Below the pieces are notes generated by a model. That model ran no database searches. It was not told the DNA's origin and worked only from the letters and a program-made list of their open reading frames with translations. Shown piece by piece: positions 38,152 through 51,700 of a stretch of DNA of 64,000 nt. Position 1 is the first letter of the stretch; each line of letters opens with the position of its first letter. Made by a program: the position numbers and the translations under genes. This DNA is from Pterois miles. Its lineage: Eukaryota > Chordata > Actinopteri > Perciformes > Scorpaenidae. The DNA is taken from the NCBI GenBank assembly GCA_947000775.1, contig CAMQGK010000514.1:5611501-5675500 (forward strand), given 5' to 3'.

Positions 38152-38950
38152 GAAGGGCAACCATACGGCGCGATTACAATCTCTACACCCATTTCTTGAA
38201 ATCAAATCCCCGGCATAGCTGGAATGAAGAGACAAGGATGGGGCTGAAGGCACTTTGCTGTGACTAAAGACTGTGGGGCGGAGATGAGGACCTAGAGACC
38301 GAACCATGAAGTGAAGCATCCCACACACATGTAGGGCAAAACACATTGTAAACAAAACTAATCATATAAAAGAGCCAAGAAGTCATTCAGCCTACGGAGA
38401 AAACATGAGTAAATACTTTGTTCAGTGCTTTTACATTCTGCAGAGATCGTGTTTTATATGTGCTGAAAATACTGGCCTCCTCACGTTATGAGTTAAGGAT
38501 CCTTCTGTCTAGTCATGATACATAGAGGTTTAGGGAGGAATGTACTTTTACAGCATTGCAGGGAACATTTTAGCTTTTTCTCATAAAATAACTGTAACAC
38601 ATGAGGTTTATATTGCATCTGGTTTAATATTATTTTTGTAGACCACTCTACTTGTTTACTGGGAACACAGAGGACTCACATCGCTGCTTTTCAATGACTT
38701 AACTTTTGATTAAGACAACCATGTAATTGTATAGCAGTGTTTGCAGCCTGCATTATGTTGTTATTGCACTTTAGTAAAAATAAATATCCCCCCTTTAAGC
38801 ATATTTAATTGTTCATTAACTAGTAGCAGAGTGTTCATTTTGCATGCTCTTAAATCTGGTATTTGAGATCAGATGCTTTATGGAAACAATTAGGTATGCT
38901 CGGGCAGCACAATGTTTGTCTAAAACATGTGAATAAATGTCTTGAAGTTG
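38152..38950 (+). other. sgtb: Probable SGTB 3'UTR terminal exon
   Basis: Nine bases after the SGTB stop codon the sequence TCAG|GTGTTT offers a donor (exon end 37,287). A strong acceptor, a T-run plus ccccag, ends at 38,151. The following 800 bases have no open frame and end in poly(A) signals, as expected for a 3'UTR. If the intron is not removed, the whole 37,279-38,950 segment would be the UTR. Evidence is splice signals only. Confidence 0.55.
38932..38937 (+). terminator. sgtb: SGTB poly(A) signal
   Basis: AATAAA, followed about 35 bases later by a GT-rich stretch (tgcttgtatttttgcctttg). An earlier AATAAA at 38,779-38,784 could give a shorter transcript. Confidence 0.65.
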
Positions 38951-39558
38951 AGAAACTACTCACACTCGTGCTTGTATTTTTGCCTTTGTGTTATTTTTTT
39001 TATGAAAAGTGTGACAAATAATGTTTTCATAATAGTTCAGTTTGAATCCAAGATCTACCCGACATCCCATGACACTCTGTATGACCCTCAGATGAACACT
39101 GTTAGCTCTGTTGCCGTTGTTTGCACTGTTAGCACCGTTAGCTGTTAGCCACTGGCTCAGCAGTCACCATGTTGAGAGCCATGTGGAGGCAATCCTTCAA
39201 TCAAAGATGTGCTCTGAAATTCTTCACAAATTCAAGGTAACACAGGGTAATTGATAATTTTGGAGGTGTAGTATTCCTTTAAGTGGGAACACAGTATGGG
39301 CCGAGATAAGGTCGATCTCTGTCCACTGCTTAGTACATTGATTTGGCACCCAATCGGTATCCTGTGTGTCTGAATATGTAGCTTAAAACTTCAAGAAATC
39401 ACTCAAGTTTACATATTTGAAGAAAATATGCTCAGGGCAGTTGCATAAAACAGATAAATATGAGCATTTCATAAAATATTCTTGTCTGACAAAATCCACC
39501 ATGGACACCATGATACACGTTTTGAACAGGAAATCACAAATCATCAAATTACAGAGAT

Positions 39559-39564
39559 TTTATT
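39559..39564 (-). terminator. trappc13: TRAPPC13 poly(A) signal
   Basis: TTTATT on the plus strand, so AATAAA on the minus strand, about 180 bases beyond the TRAPPC13 stop codon. SGTB and TRAPPC13 thus converge, with roughly 600 bases between their transcript ends. Confidence 0.55.
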
Positions 39565-39740
39565 AGCATTTATGCACATTTACATAATTTTCAAAGAAAG
39601 CGATTTATATTATTTACAATTTATTTTAAAATACAGTATTATCCCCTCAGGTTGCAAAAAGAGTGAAACGTCAGCGTTATGTGCAGAATTCCACTGTTGG
39701 TCCATTCATATCTAAAATGCAAAAACGCTAAATAAAAAGT

Positions 39741-42700
39741 CTAGCACTCGTTGCTCGTATATGGGCAGACCACACACACTTGTGCGATGTCGTCATATTC
39801 GTACGTCCTCTTCAGAAATGTGTCTGTGAGTCTCAGTCCGGAAATACTCTGAAACAAAGAGGTGAGGAATATTGGTATTTGTGGATATATTTTCTATTTT
39901 AACTATTACAAAATAAACTATTAGTGAGCAAGAACAGTGGGAGGAGGTTTGAATCATCAGTTTTCCTAAAAGTCTGGATCGTACCTGCAGACCCTGGACG
40001 GATGAGAGGAGGATGAGGGGCAGAGAGAGGAAGGCACCAGGGCTGAGTTTTCCCAGCTGCCGCCCTGATACGCCACACCAGTGGATCGACCTGGTGTTAC
40101 ACATCTCCAGCACCAGGTCCATGGTTCTTTCACTACAACACCAAGGTCACCAAAAGAGATGGCTGTTAGTGCTGCTGGCTCCAGGGTTATTATAGAAAAC
40201 TAAAACTAAAAATAAGCAGTGAAAATTATTGTCGGTAAACGAAGTGAAAAAAAAAACTACAGTACTTCCTAAAACATTTTTTACTTACTATGAAATTTGT
40301 GGACCTGTAAAATGAAATGTTAGCTAAGATTCTAACAGGTGACTTTAACTTCTACAATAGTTATTTTCTGGTTAGATATCTGTACTTTTACTAAATTGTG
40401 GCTTTCAGGTACTTCATCCACCACTGATTATGTCACTTCCACAAAAATGGGACTTTCCATCAACTCTTGTGACTCTCTAATCACAGAAACTGAAGTGACT
40501 GGGAATATGCGATGATTGAACATTAGAAACTACTGTAAAATTTTAAACTAGCAAACGCCCTCTTAAAACTAACTAAAACTAAACTAAAATCAATGTGAAG
40601 AGTCAAAACTAAAATAGAATAAAGACTGATTGAAAATTGTAAACTTTTATAGCCTTAGGTTGTGCCGGTGATTCAGTGATTTAATCTTAGGATGGAATGA
40701 GGATTTTTACCTGCAGTTGGTGATTTTACAGATAATGTCAAAAGGTTCTTCAAGGTTGACAGTGTCAGGAATCATCTCCAGAGACAGTCTGATGTCTCCA
40801 TACCCTGGAGCCTGGAGGACAAACGAGGATATAATGCAACATTAACTCCCTGAGACCCACGGGACTGACTGACTTTACTGTCTTTCAGAGGCTTTAGTAG
40901 GTTCAGGTTTAGGACTGGACTGAAAATACGTACTGTACATCACATGAATCTAGAAAACCCACCAGTCTCCCCTTTACAGACATGCCCACTTTATGATAAA
41001 CATGTTTTTTTTTTTCATGCAGTATAAATGGAAATCTATTCTTCTTGTCTTTTATTGTACTATCCACTTGCTGCTGTAATGTGTGAATTTCCCCACTGTG
41101 GGACCAATAAAGGAATACCTTATCTTATCTTAAATGAGTTACACCAATGCTAAAATGGTGTATTTCAATATTTCTGCATACTGGGGTCCATAAACAGTCT
41201 CTGACTTACAATAACTGTGTATCACTGTAAAGCTGAGCCTCTTGTGGATCCAATGAGCCAATTATATTCATGTGTGATGATGCTAGTCCCCATAGGAGTC
41301 ACTGTATATGTGACCTGTGGTGACCTCTAGGATAATCACAGCCTCATGAAGCCTTACAGCCACAAACTAGAGACCTAGAGCATCCAGAGGATGGATGGCT
41401 AGACGGACAGTAAAGGGGTTACTGAGCAGTTTCCAGACTTTTTCTCTGGTGTTCCTCAAGGTCTCAATTCTCGAGTGGAAATAAAGTTGAATTTAGCACC
41501 AAATCTTTGGTCTCAAATGGTATCAACCCAACAACTGCTTATGGAAAAGCTTGTGAGGCATGATCTAACCCTTATACACTTGTACACCACATGATGTACA
41601 CCACCTCTATGTGACATCTACTGTTGATCTGCTATCTGCCCCTGAGGACTCCCTGTACCCCCCTAAAACAACAACAGGTCTATTGTCGGTCTCAGAGGGT
41701 TAAAAAAAAAACCTTTCTAATACCATTCTCTGCAGCTGACTGGTCTGTAGCCTCCCTCTCTCCCCGAGGTTGGTCTTCCACACAATGTCAAGCTTCCCTA
41801 TCACCGTCACACCCTTGATGACGCCGGCCTTCTCCGCATACTCCGGCTTTGGCTTCAGGCAGTACAGGTACTGCCGTGTGTCCATGGGCTGCAGGTAGGA
41901 CATCTTTCCAAATGTGGACTCTCTGGAAGTGAAAAGTTGCGGAGGAAACTGTAAAAAGCTGATGGTAAATACATGAACAAGAGGGAACGTGCAGGAAAAC
42001 TAAAAGTAGTTTTACCCGTCGTCTCCACTCGCGACCATGTTGAGCTCTGTGACGTTGTACATCATGGAGGGTTCTAGAGAGACCTTCTCCATGAACATCG
42101 GTGACGTGGTGATGTTCTGGATCTGAGCCTCCAGGAACACTTCATCTGTCTGGAGCGGACAAGCCAGGATTCACTAACTGATATTTGTTGCTCACAATCA
42201 AGTACAATTACATTATCTCCAAGGCGAACTGAGCAACACATCAACTGTATCATTAGGTATTAAGGAGGGTTAGGCTTGTTCAAAGTCCTACCATCTTAAA
42301 GGATAAGTTCACATTGGTTCATGCCTGTCTTATTCACATGTCCATATGAGCGTTTAAAAGTCACTGGCTGCTGTGATTTTCCTCCAGTCCAGATTGATCA
42401 CAAACTGCAGATCGTATATAGGAAGTATCCATGACGTCACCCATTGATTTGTAGACTGCTGTTTTGAAGCCTCGAGTTCGGTATTTTGGCCGTTGTCATC
42501 TTGGTTATTTGCAACCAGAAGTGAACTGAACGCTGAAGACATTTTCAGGCAACCAAAAAGTTAGAATTAACTTTCATGAACTAAAAACAAATTGTGAAAA
42601 AGTTAAAGTTGTAAGATGAAAACAGTTGTAAGATGTAAAGTTGTAGTTTTATTGCCTAAACCTTTTTTTTTTTTTTTTTTTGCCAAAACCTAAAGTTGTA

Positions 42701-45700
42701 GTTTTGTTGTCTAGTCTACAACAGTTTTTTTGCCTGAATCTATAAAAGTTGTAGTTTTACTGCCTAAACCTCAATGTTTTCCTTTTTTTTTGGCTAAACC
42801 TAACTTGTTTTTTTTTTCCTGAACCTAAAAGAGTTGTAGTTTTGTTACCTAAATGTTAAGAAGTGACGTTTTATTCAGTTTTACATGTTGCTTTTAAGTT
42901 TCATTTTTATTTTTACATCATAGTAGGCAGTAGGCCTCTACTGACCCACATCTACGGTGCTTATAGCGATTGATAATGGCTATTTAATGACCTTTTAACA
43001 GTCAAATTATGTGCTCTTTGGGACGATAATTTGCTAATGAACATCATGCTGTATTGAAGAAGACTTGAAACTAATGACTGAAACCAAAACTCATGTTCAC
43101 AATGTTTATTTATCAAGTGAGAAGTAGGCTCATTTTCTCATAGACTTCTATACAGTCAGACTTCTATTAGCAACCAGAGGAGTCGCCACCTGCTGGCTGT
43201 TTGAAAGAATGCAGGTTTAAGGCACTTAAGGCACTGGCTTCACTTTTCAGACCATGGAGTTGCCCACTGCCAGGAAGAGATACCTGCCAAACAAGATTTT
43301 GAAGAGATCGGGGACAAAATCCACAAGCCAAAAGCCCCCTAAAGATTAACCTCAGCAAATATGATGCTTCAGTAGTCAGAGTCTGACAAACCAAGCGGGC
43401 ATCATCCAAAGTTTGTTTTTAGTATGAAATTCTTGTTTATTATTTCTCCGCAGCAGCTCAGCAAGAAAAATGTGAGAACATTTCAAAGTAAAAACACAGT
43501 AACTTTGAAAAATACCCACTTGATCTGACTAACTCAGACTGCTGAAGCCTTATTATCGTTATGTTTTTTGTCCCCCATCACTTCCACTGGAGATGGATCT
43601 TTTAAAGGCCAGTATGGACAGGAAGAATGACTATAAAACAGCTGTTATAATGGACATATGAGCATGTGAACAACGATTGGGGATAAAATGTGAAAATATC
43701 CTTTAATCTACTCTTTAAGTGATGTGAGTCATGTAATAAATCACTTGTATAACCAGACTAAGAAGACAAACACTTAACATGACTACATCAACTGAGTTCT
43801 ACTGAGTTTGCTCAGTGTACCTTTGAGGACATTGTTAGTGTAGGTGCTGACCAGCAGAGTAAACGGTACAGTAGGGGTTGCACAGCGACTGATTTCATCA
43901 TTCAAAGTTTCTCTCACACATCAACTAGTTGTGTGTTTTTAACCAATAATTACCAGTACATTATTTAGAGCAGCCATGTCATCTGCATCAGAACCTTTTA
44001 GAGGAATACCTGCTGACACTTTCTATGACGCCCATGTCTATAATGCATTATAATGTGCTTATAGCACTGTATAATCATATTTCTAAGCACTCATAAATAT
44101 CCATATTACTTTAAAACAATAATCAAGACACACTCTAAAACATTTTATAATGATATAATGAATTTATAAATGCTGTTCACTCACTGACATTTATTTTTGC
44201 AAGGAATACTCATAGCTGTAATATGCTGGCTTGGGTGAAAGAGAACTGGCTCTAACACCTTGACCACCGACTGTATATAAAGACGGACGACATGACGGTT
44301 CCCCAAGAGTGAAACCAAAACATCTGGATCGCCCCCTGGTGGCTGGCTGCTGTATAGGTCATAAAGGCCACCTCCCCCATATTAGCGGATGCGACATGGG
44401 TCAAACTTAAAACTCAAAGTACATGTTAAATTGATTTTTTCCAAAGATGGCTTCTGTCATGTCACAAAGTTCTTATCATGCTGATGTTTGTGTGATGTGT
44501 TGATTTTTCGAATATGTTTGATGATATAAAAAGGAGATGAAACGTCATGATTGACAGCTGTGAGTCTCTCACTCAGCCTGCGACTGGTTCGGACGGGTGA
44601 CCTCGATACCTCGAAATCTCAAGATGGCGGTTCACATATTTTGGCTTCACCTCTGTACAGTGGGAGGAAGTGGCGACGCATCTTGGCCTTGACTTGTTGT
44701 TTGTACGAGATGAACTAGCTGATGCTTTGGAAGAGTAACACTCAGTGGCTTCACAACTGTCAAACTCTCAGTGCAACCTCTACTATACAGTAAGATACGA
44801 CAGAGAAGCAGAGATTAGTCCATGCCTTGTAATTCATAACATGAACTGTTTTGAATGAGGTTAATGTTAAATCACAGAGCTTAGCATCTCTGTTCCATGC
44901 AAAGCCATTCCAGCCAATACCCAAAACCTCCTTTTATTACATGTAATCAAATATATTATCTTCATTAAAACAATTATGATCCAATGGTAAATGATTGGAA
45001 CAAGAAAGTAATTTGGGTTTTATTATCAACAAACAAAAAGACCTTAACAGGCCTGCAGCATCACACCTTCAACCCGGCAATACAAGAGTTAAAAATGAGC
45101 ATTTGAGCCTCATCACTCATGTCTGCAATATTATGTAATAATTTACATCTTGACAGAGAAAATGAAAGCAATCATTCTCATAATTTTCCCCAATTTGAAT
45201 TGTTTTATCAATGCATTCCCCACCCACCACAATTTAACACCACAAACTTCAATTCAAGCCCTGCGCCGGATGAGTTAGCAAGAAAGCATGAGTGTCCAAA
45301 GAAAGGGCAAAAGAAAAAATAATGGAAAGTTCATGTCAAGGTGTGAAATACATTAATGTAGACGTGTTGGTCTTTAACGAGCTACGTAGCAGGCATTTTA
45401 TAATTCATAAATTACTTTCCATTCCTCTACTTTGCACCTTTCTATTGGCCCCAGAAAGACAAAGTCTGCTGCACCAAAAAGGATTAAGAGAAGCTAACGT
45501 TCAGCGATGAGAACAGAAGGAACAATTACCACAGAACTGAGGTCACTCTAATGGAGAAAATAAAATACAAGACATAATAAACAAATGAAGTTACATGCCA
45601 AAGATGATGACAATGAATATTTGCATACCGCTAATATAAAAAGCTACTGGTACGAAAATGAGAAAAAGCAAAAAGCTTGTTGCCTCTGTGAGGAAAACGC

Positions 45701-48700
45701 TTGATCTCCAGCTCTTTAAACAAGTTGACTTTTCTGGAGGTACAAGGGTTTCCCAGGAGACCATTCTTATATTAACTGCCCCTATTAGCGTATGGAAATG
45801 TTCCCTACTATGAAATGAAATATGATATGAAGCATGTCATACAATACAGCAGTTCTATTTGCAGAAGGACGTAATGAGAGATACTCATATTATGCTGGTG
45901 CTGGTATATTTGAGAGCGGCCAACTTACCTCTGCATTGTAGAACTTTGTCTTCACATCCAGCGGCTTCAAAACCTGATTGAAAATAGATTGCAAACTGAA
46001 CGCCGTCGTTTTCTCACACTGTACCTCCATTCGGCAGAGAAAAAAAAAAGACTGGAAATCTTAAGTTAAGTGGTGGAGGAAATCCAAGGGATAATGCTGA
46101 AAATGTTGCTGAAGTGAACACGAAGCACAAACTGACTGCGAGCTGACCAAATCCACAGCTAGGACGGTAATTGCTTCTGCTCTGTTGTGGTCCTGTGACA
46201 TTTCTCAGGTCTCCTCCAAGCTTGCACAAGAGTTTACCACGGTCGTCGAATGCACTGGTTGCATGGCAAGAACCACAGAGGTTGCAGCAGGCCTCATCTT
46301 AAAGCTAGAGTGAAGGCACCGGTATCATACGAAACTACAAAACCCAAGGAATTGATTGGTACCAAAACACGTCCTGTTAGCTTAACGAGAAGGAGGCTAA
46401 ATAACACTCCAAACTTATGCAGTGAGGAAAAACTGGCATGGCCATTTACAAAAGGATCCCTTGACTTCTGAAGTAAGAAAACTCTGAGATGATCTTATTA
46501 GATAAAACAGATGTTGAAAAACTGCATAACTTGCACTTGAGAAAAGGTTATACGTTGCAATATATGATAATACATGTTATCACAATACTCAGCATGTAGA
46601 ATACAGGAACGGTGAAGACATGAACACAAGCTATATTCAGAGAGCCTTCCCTCTGATAAACAGCCTCGCCCTGCTGTAGGAAAGTATGCAGTTAAAACAA
46701 CCACAGAGCTGATAGAGCAAAGGCCAAGCGTCAGAGAGTAGAAACACTGAATTTGTCAAAAAGGATTATAATTAAGTATGATTAAAAAAAAAAAAACATA
46801 ATACAGAGAATGGCATTAAAAGTTCCTAAAAACTCATCTTTGATGCAATATTCACAGGAAATAATCTGCTCAAAATTCATCCATATTTCACATTACAATT
46901 CATTCACACAAATTTCCTTCTGTATTGTTATTGTTATGCATATTATAAAATAAAATAAAATATCCATAAAATATGAACTTAGGAAGAGGTTGTCAGTTTA
47001 CTCAACGATAGAAACGGGGTCCCCTAGGGAAAAAGGTTGGGAAGCACCGATCTAATGAGAACGCTAAAATATAACTCACCTGGAATTTGAAGAACTTCCG
47101 AAAATAGAGTTTCTCCCCGAACTGAGTGGTGTAACTGACTGCACAAACTAAGCTGGGAATAGGAAGAAGAGGAAGAAACATTAAAACTAACAAAAAAACA
47201 TTAGTAATTCTTGACTGTAGCATTTTTATAACGTTTGAGTCCCTGATTTGGTGGGTTGGGAGGACATTTTGGTGATAATAGGGCGCTATTACCAAATACT
47301 GTATATAATAGGTGGACGTAGTCACTGTGGTGTCACCCATTGGTTTGTGGACTGCCGTTTTGAAACCTTGAGCTCTGAATTTTGGCCGTTGCCATCTTGT
47401 TTTTTTTTGCAACCAGAAGTGAAATGAGAGGTTGTAGTTAGGTACGACCGAATGCTGAATACGACATTTTTAGGTTAACAAAATGTTCCAATTAACTTTC
47501 ATGAAATGAAAATACACTATGAAAGGGTTAAAGTTTAACGATGAAAAAATGGTCAACTCCCAGACCGGACAATGGTAGTGACCTGTCATGGTAGCCCAAC
47601 CCTAAAGCATGCCCTGCTTTATGGTCTATTTGACTCAAATGGGACCATAATTTACTAAATGAACATCATGATGTATTGGAGAAGACTTGAAACTAGTGAT
47701 TGAGACCATAAACTCATGTTTACAGTGTTTATTGAGGTAATAAATCAAGTGAGAAGTAGGCTCATTTTCTCATAGACTTCTATACAATCTGATGTCTTTT
47801 AGCAACCAGAGGAGTCGCCCCCTGCTGGCTGTTAGAAAGAATGCAGGTTGCCGGAGCTGCTTACTGGCTATCATTAAAAAAAGGAAGTGTAAATACTGCA
47901 GGAAAAACACTCACATATGAGTTCCAATCTCTTTGACTTCGTGGTGGATAACATCATCAATGCAGCATTCAGGTTTGAGTTCAGCTACTGCAGAGTTTGA
48001 CGCTGACAGGTTGAGCCTCTGAGAGCTGGTCTGCAGATCAGCCTGTAGAGGATCACACAGCAGGACAGCTGTGGGTAAAACAGTTGAGTGTAATAAGTGT
48101 GGGAAACGTAGTTCTTCTTTCACAGTACCTTCACAAGAATGTCCTTCACTACTTGGTTGCTGTCATTGTGCACACTTATGTAACTGGAGAAGGTCTCGCC
48201 GAGGAAAATATTTCTGTGGAACGCAGAGACGTGGAAAAGCCATAAATTTAAACTTGAAAATCAAAGCACTCTGTGTTCATTGTTCCAACAGCTGATTAGT
48301 GTTTATTACCCAAAGTTCTGCGGTAATGTCAGCATCTCTCCCAGCATTAACGCTTCTGCTCCTTTGATGGTGGAGGGGTCCTCCCTCATAAGTTGACCAA
48401 ACAAATCCCCTATAGAGGGAAAACACAAAGAGTATGTATAACCTTCCACTGAGAGCTGGAGCACACAACACTTACATATTTAATAAACACCTGTATAAAG
48501 ATAGAAGTAATTTAACCAATAAACAAACAGTGTAAAAATACTGGCATTTTCAAAGGGGTCCCTTGACCTCTGACCTCAAGATATGTGAACAAAAACTCTG
48601 AGATGAACAGGATGAAAACTGTACCTTATTAGGTAAAACAGATGGGTAACACTTGATTTTACAAGTCCACAAAGTTCGTGGTAATTAGGTGATAATTAGC

Positions 48701-51700
48701 AAGCAACCTTTTGGAAATTTCTTTGGAATTACTGTCAAATTACCACAATAATTACCTCAAAATTTATCAAAAATTACTTTGTTACAAATCTTATTTAGTA
48801 ATTATATTCACTATTTCCAAATAATTTATTTATTACATTTCCAGGAAAAGAATTAATCAATCAATCAGTTGATTGATTGTGTTTTATTTCCATGTCTGCT
48901 GATAAATAGAAAATACTTAGCAAATAACTTCTTGAAATTTCTTTAAAAAACTCCCTGAATCATTACGTTAGCTACTAGATTACATTTGTGTAGACAATAA
49001 GTCACGATGAGATTTGTACCTGATCACTTTTGCTTTTCCACCTCTGATAATATACACAAAAACACAAGTGTGTCCCCTTTAAAGCTGGAACGTGATAGCA
49101 AAAATGAAAATGCTTTTTCTAATGTAAAATTCCACTAATTCATCTTTGTGACCTTTAAGTCGTCACTTCACTGCTACTCTTGTATAAATAGCGACCCTTT
49201 CCAGAAGTGTCGTTGTGATTTATGGTCTATAAGGAGTTCAGTTACCAGCGAACACATTTCTCTGTGCTGTACTCCACAAGAGGAGGAAACAAACACTGAA
49301 ACTCTCAGCAGGAGCAGGATCGGAGACTGTAAATCTATAATACAGCTGTGCACTGGATCTAAAGCAAATACTACAGTTCAAAAACTATATAAAATACTTT
49401 AATTCCATGTTGTCTGTTTGCTTTTCTGCTACTAGATAACACAATACATGTTGATTTAAAGTCTATTTTATGTTGAAGTTTACTATAAGTAAATACATTA
49501 AATACAAGATGCCACAGGCTACATTAGGATACCAGTCCCAGCATTATTATATCATCGATACTTTAACACAATTATTATGTGTCATTATTGTAGGCATAGA
49601 TTAAAAGCATGAATGCATTTTTTTGTTAATTTGGAGCAAACCTTTAGACCTCTTTATGAGGTTAATGAGGTTTTATGGATGTAAGATATTTGCTTTTGTT
49701 CCCTCAAGTAAATATTTTAACATAAACATGGAAGTAATGTCTGCTGTCTCGAGTGGGATGTTTGTGAAATCACATCGCAACCACAGAGAAGGTCAGCTAT
49801 TGGTCGATGGAGAGGAACACTAAGAAAAGCAGAAGCAATGCTCTCAGTGACACAAAAAGCAGAAGCAAAACATCCACATAAGCCTGGTGTCATTATGTTG
49901 CTTCCATTTGTGCACAATATTATGAAACAGTGACATAAACCTCTCACTGGTGTTCTGAAGCAACTCTGCAAAAACTGTCAGTAGGGCCATAGCTATGGCC
50001 AAAATGATAACCATGATTACTTTGTTTAATATTGATCAAAAATGGTTGATGTTTTCACTTCCATGTTGTGCTACATCCCTGTTAATGTACGAATAAGGAT
50101 TGCATGATGCTGGAAAAAATGACACTGCAATATTTTTTCTGCTATATATACTGCGATATGAAAAAAATACTGGAATATTCATCCGACCCCTTTGTTAGAT
50201 ACATTTTTAAGATAAACACTTCAATGTGGTGCACTTCCAAAGCAAAAATAGCAACATTAAGTGCTAAATAAACAATTTTGTGCCCTTGATTTATTCAAAA
50301 ACACATTGGTTGTATAGAAAATATCGATATCCAAAAGTGATGCCCAAACATCTGGATCACTGCCTGGTGGAAGGCTGTTTAGGAAGTGCTTGATTTGATA
50401 CGCAGCAGTGTTTTCTATGAGGGGAATGTATATTTTAAATGTAAAAATTGCAGGCAATCATGTTCATTTAACTGTGAAAAGCCAAAATTGGCACAACACT
50501 ACCTGGTGGCCAAGTAGGGCTGTGCCATGGATTAAATTTACTGGAATACAATGTGGGTGAGGAGCCTGAGAAGTTTGGTAAAAACCTGATGGGTTCTTAC
50601 TACTTTATTGTTGTACATGTTTGTAAAACCTCACAATTTATAATGAAAAAAAAATAATAAGTTTAAAACTTTTTTTTTTTTTTTTTTGGAAGCGTCCAAA
50701 ATAGGTTTCTTTTGATGACACTACAGACCCAGGATTGTTTTGCTAACTTCCATGTTTTCTTTTCACCCCTGTCCACTTTAACTTGATTAGGAGCCTTGTG
50801 ACAAACATTAACATTATAACAAAAGTGGCACAGTTGCTCAGCTGTTAGCAGTGTTGCCTCTCAGCAAAAAGATCCAGTGTTTGAACCTGACCCCGGCCGG
50901 CTGAAGCCTTTCTGTGCGGAGTTTGCATGCTCTCCCTGCGTCTGTTTGATTCATTTATGTGACCAAACTCTGCCAACATTTTGGTTGGATTTTTAATGGC
51001 TTCATAGATATTCTCAAATCCTCCCATCTAGGTCTGGGTAACATATCAATATTATATCAACATTGTGATATGTGACTAGGTATAGTCTTAGATTTTTGGA
51101 CATCATTTATATGGCACAAGTGTTGTCTTTTCCTGGTTTTAACAACTGTAATACAGTAAAGTGATGTCATTTTCTCAACTTACCAGACTGTTCTAGCTGT
51201 TCTATTATTTGCTAATAAAGGACTATCTTCTTCTTCTTCTTAGTCACTGTATTAATATTTTGTAAAAGTGAACGACTTGGAATAGTAGAATACAAGTTAA
51301 AACTACAGGCGTATCTTAAGATGACAATATGCATTGATATTTTCACTTTGCATCAATAACATTGGATTGTTGATCACTGAATTGATACGTTGATCCAGAC
51401 TGATGTACCATTACACTCCTACTAAATATGCCCTTAGCTCTTGCGGGTATCATATGTCCTGCTGTCTGTACATGGTGGTAAGCACGTAAACAGCAATGAC
51501 TCAATAATCTGACACTTCTCTTCTGTTATATATCCGTTAACAATAACATTAAATTCCTTTTGGGCTCTGTTTCTGAAGCTACACAGGCTTACCTGGCAGA
51601 TCTCGATCTTCACATGTCACTGGCAAGTTTGTGAAGAGTGTTGGTTTTGTTAACCGCATCACTGTAAAGTAAAGTAACACTGATTAGTGACTGGAAACAC

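Noticed and set aside
49148..49402. Cys-rich 84-codon frame resembling a small secreted protein
   Set aside because: No signal peptide, and it lies antisense in a TRAPPC13 intron without splice signals; the cysteine spacing is probably accidental.
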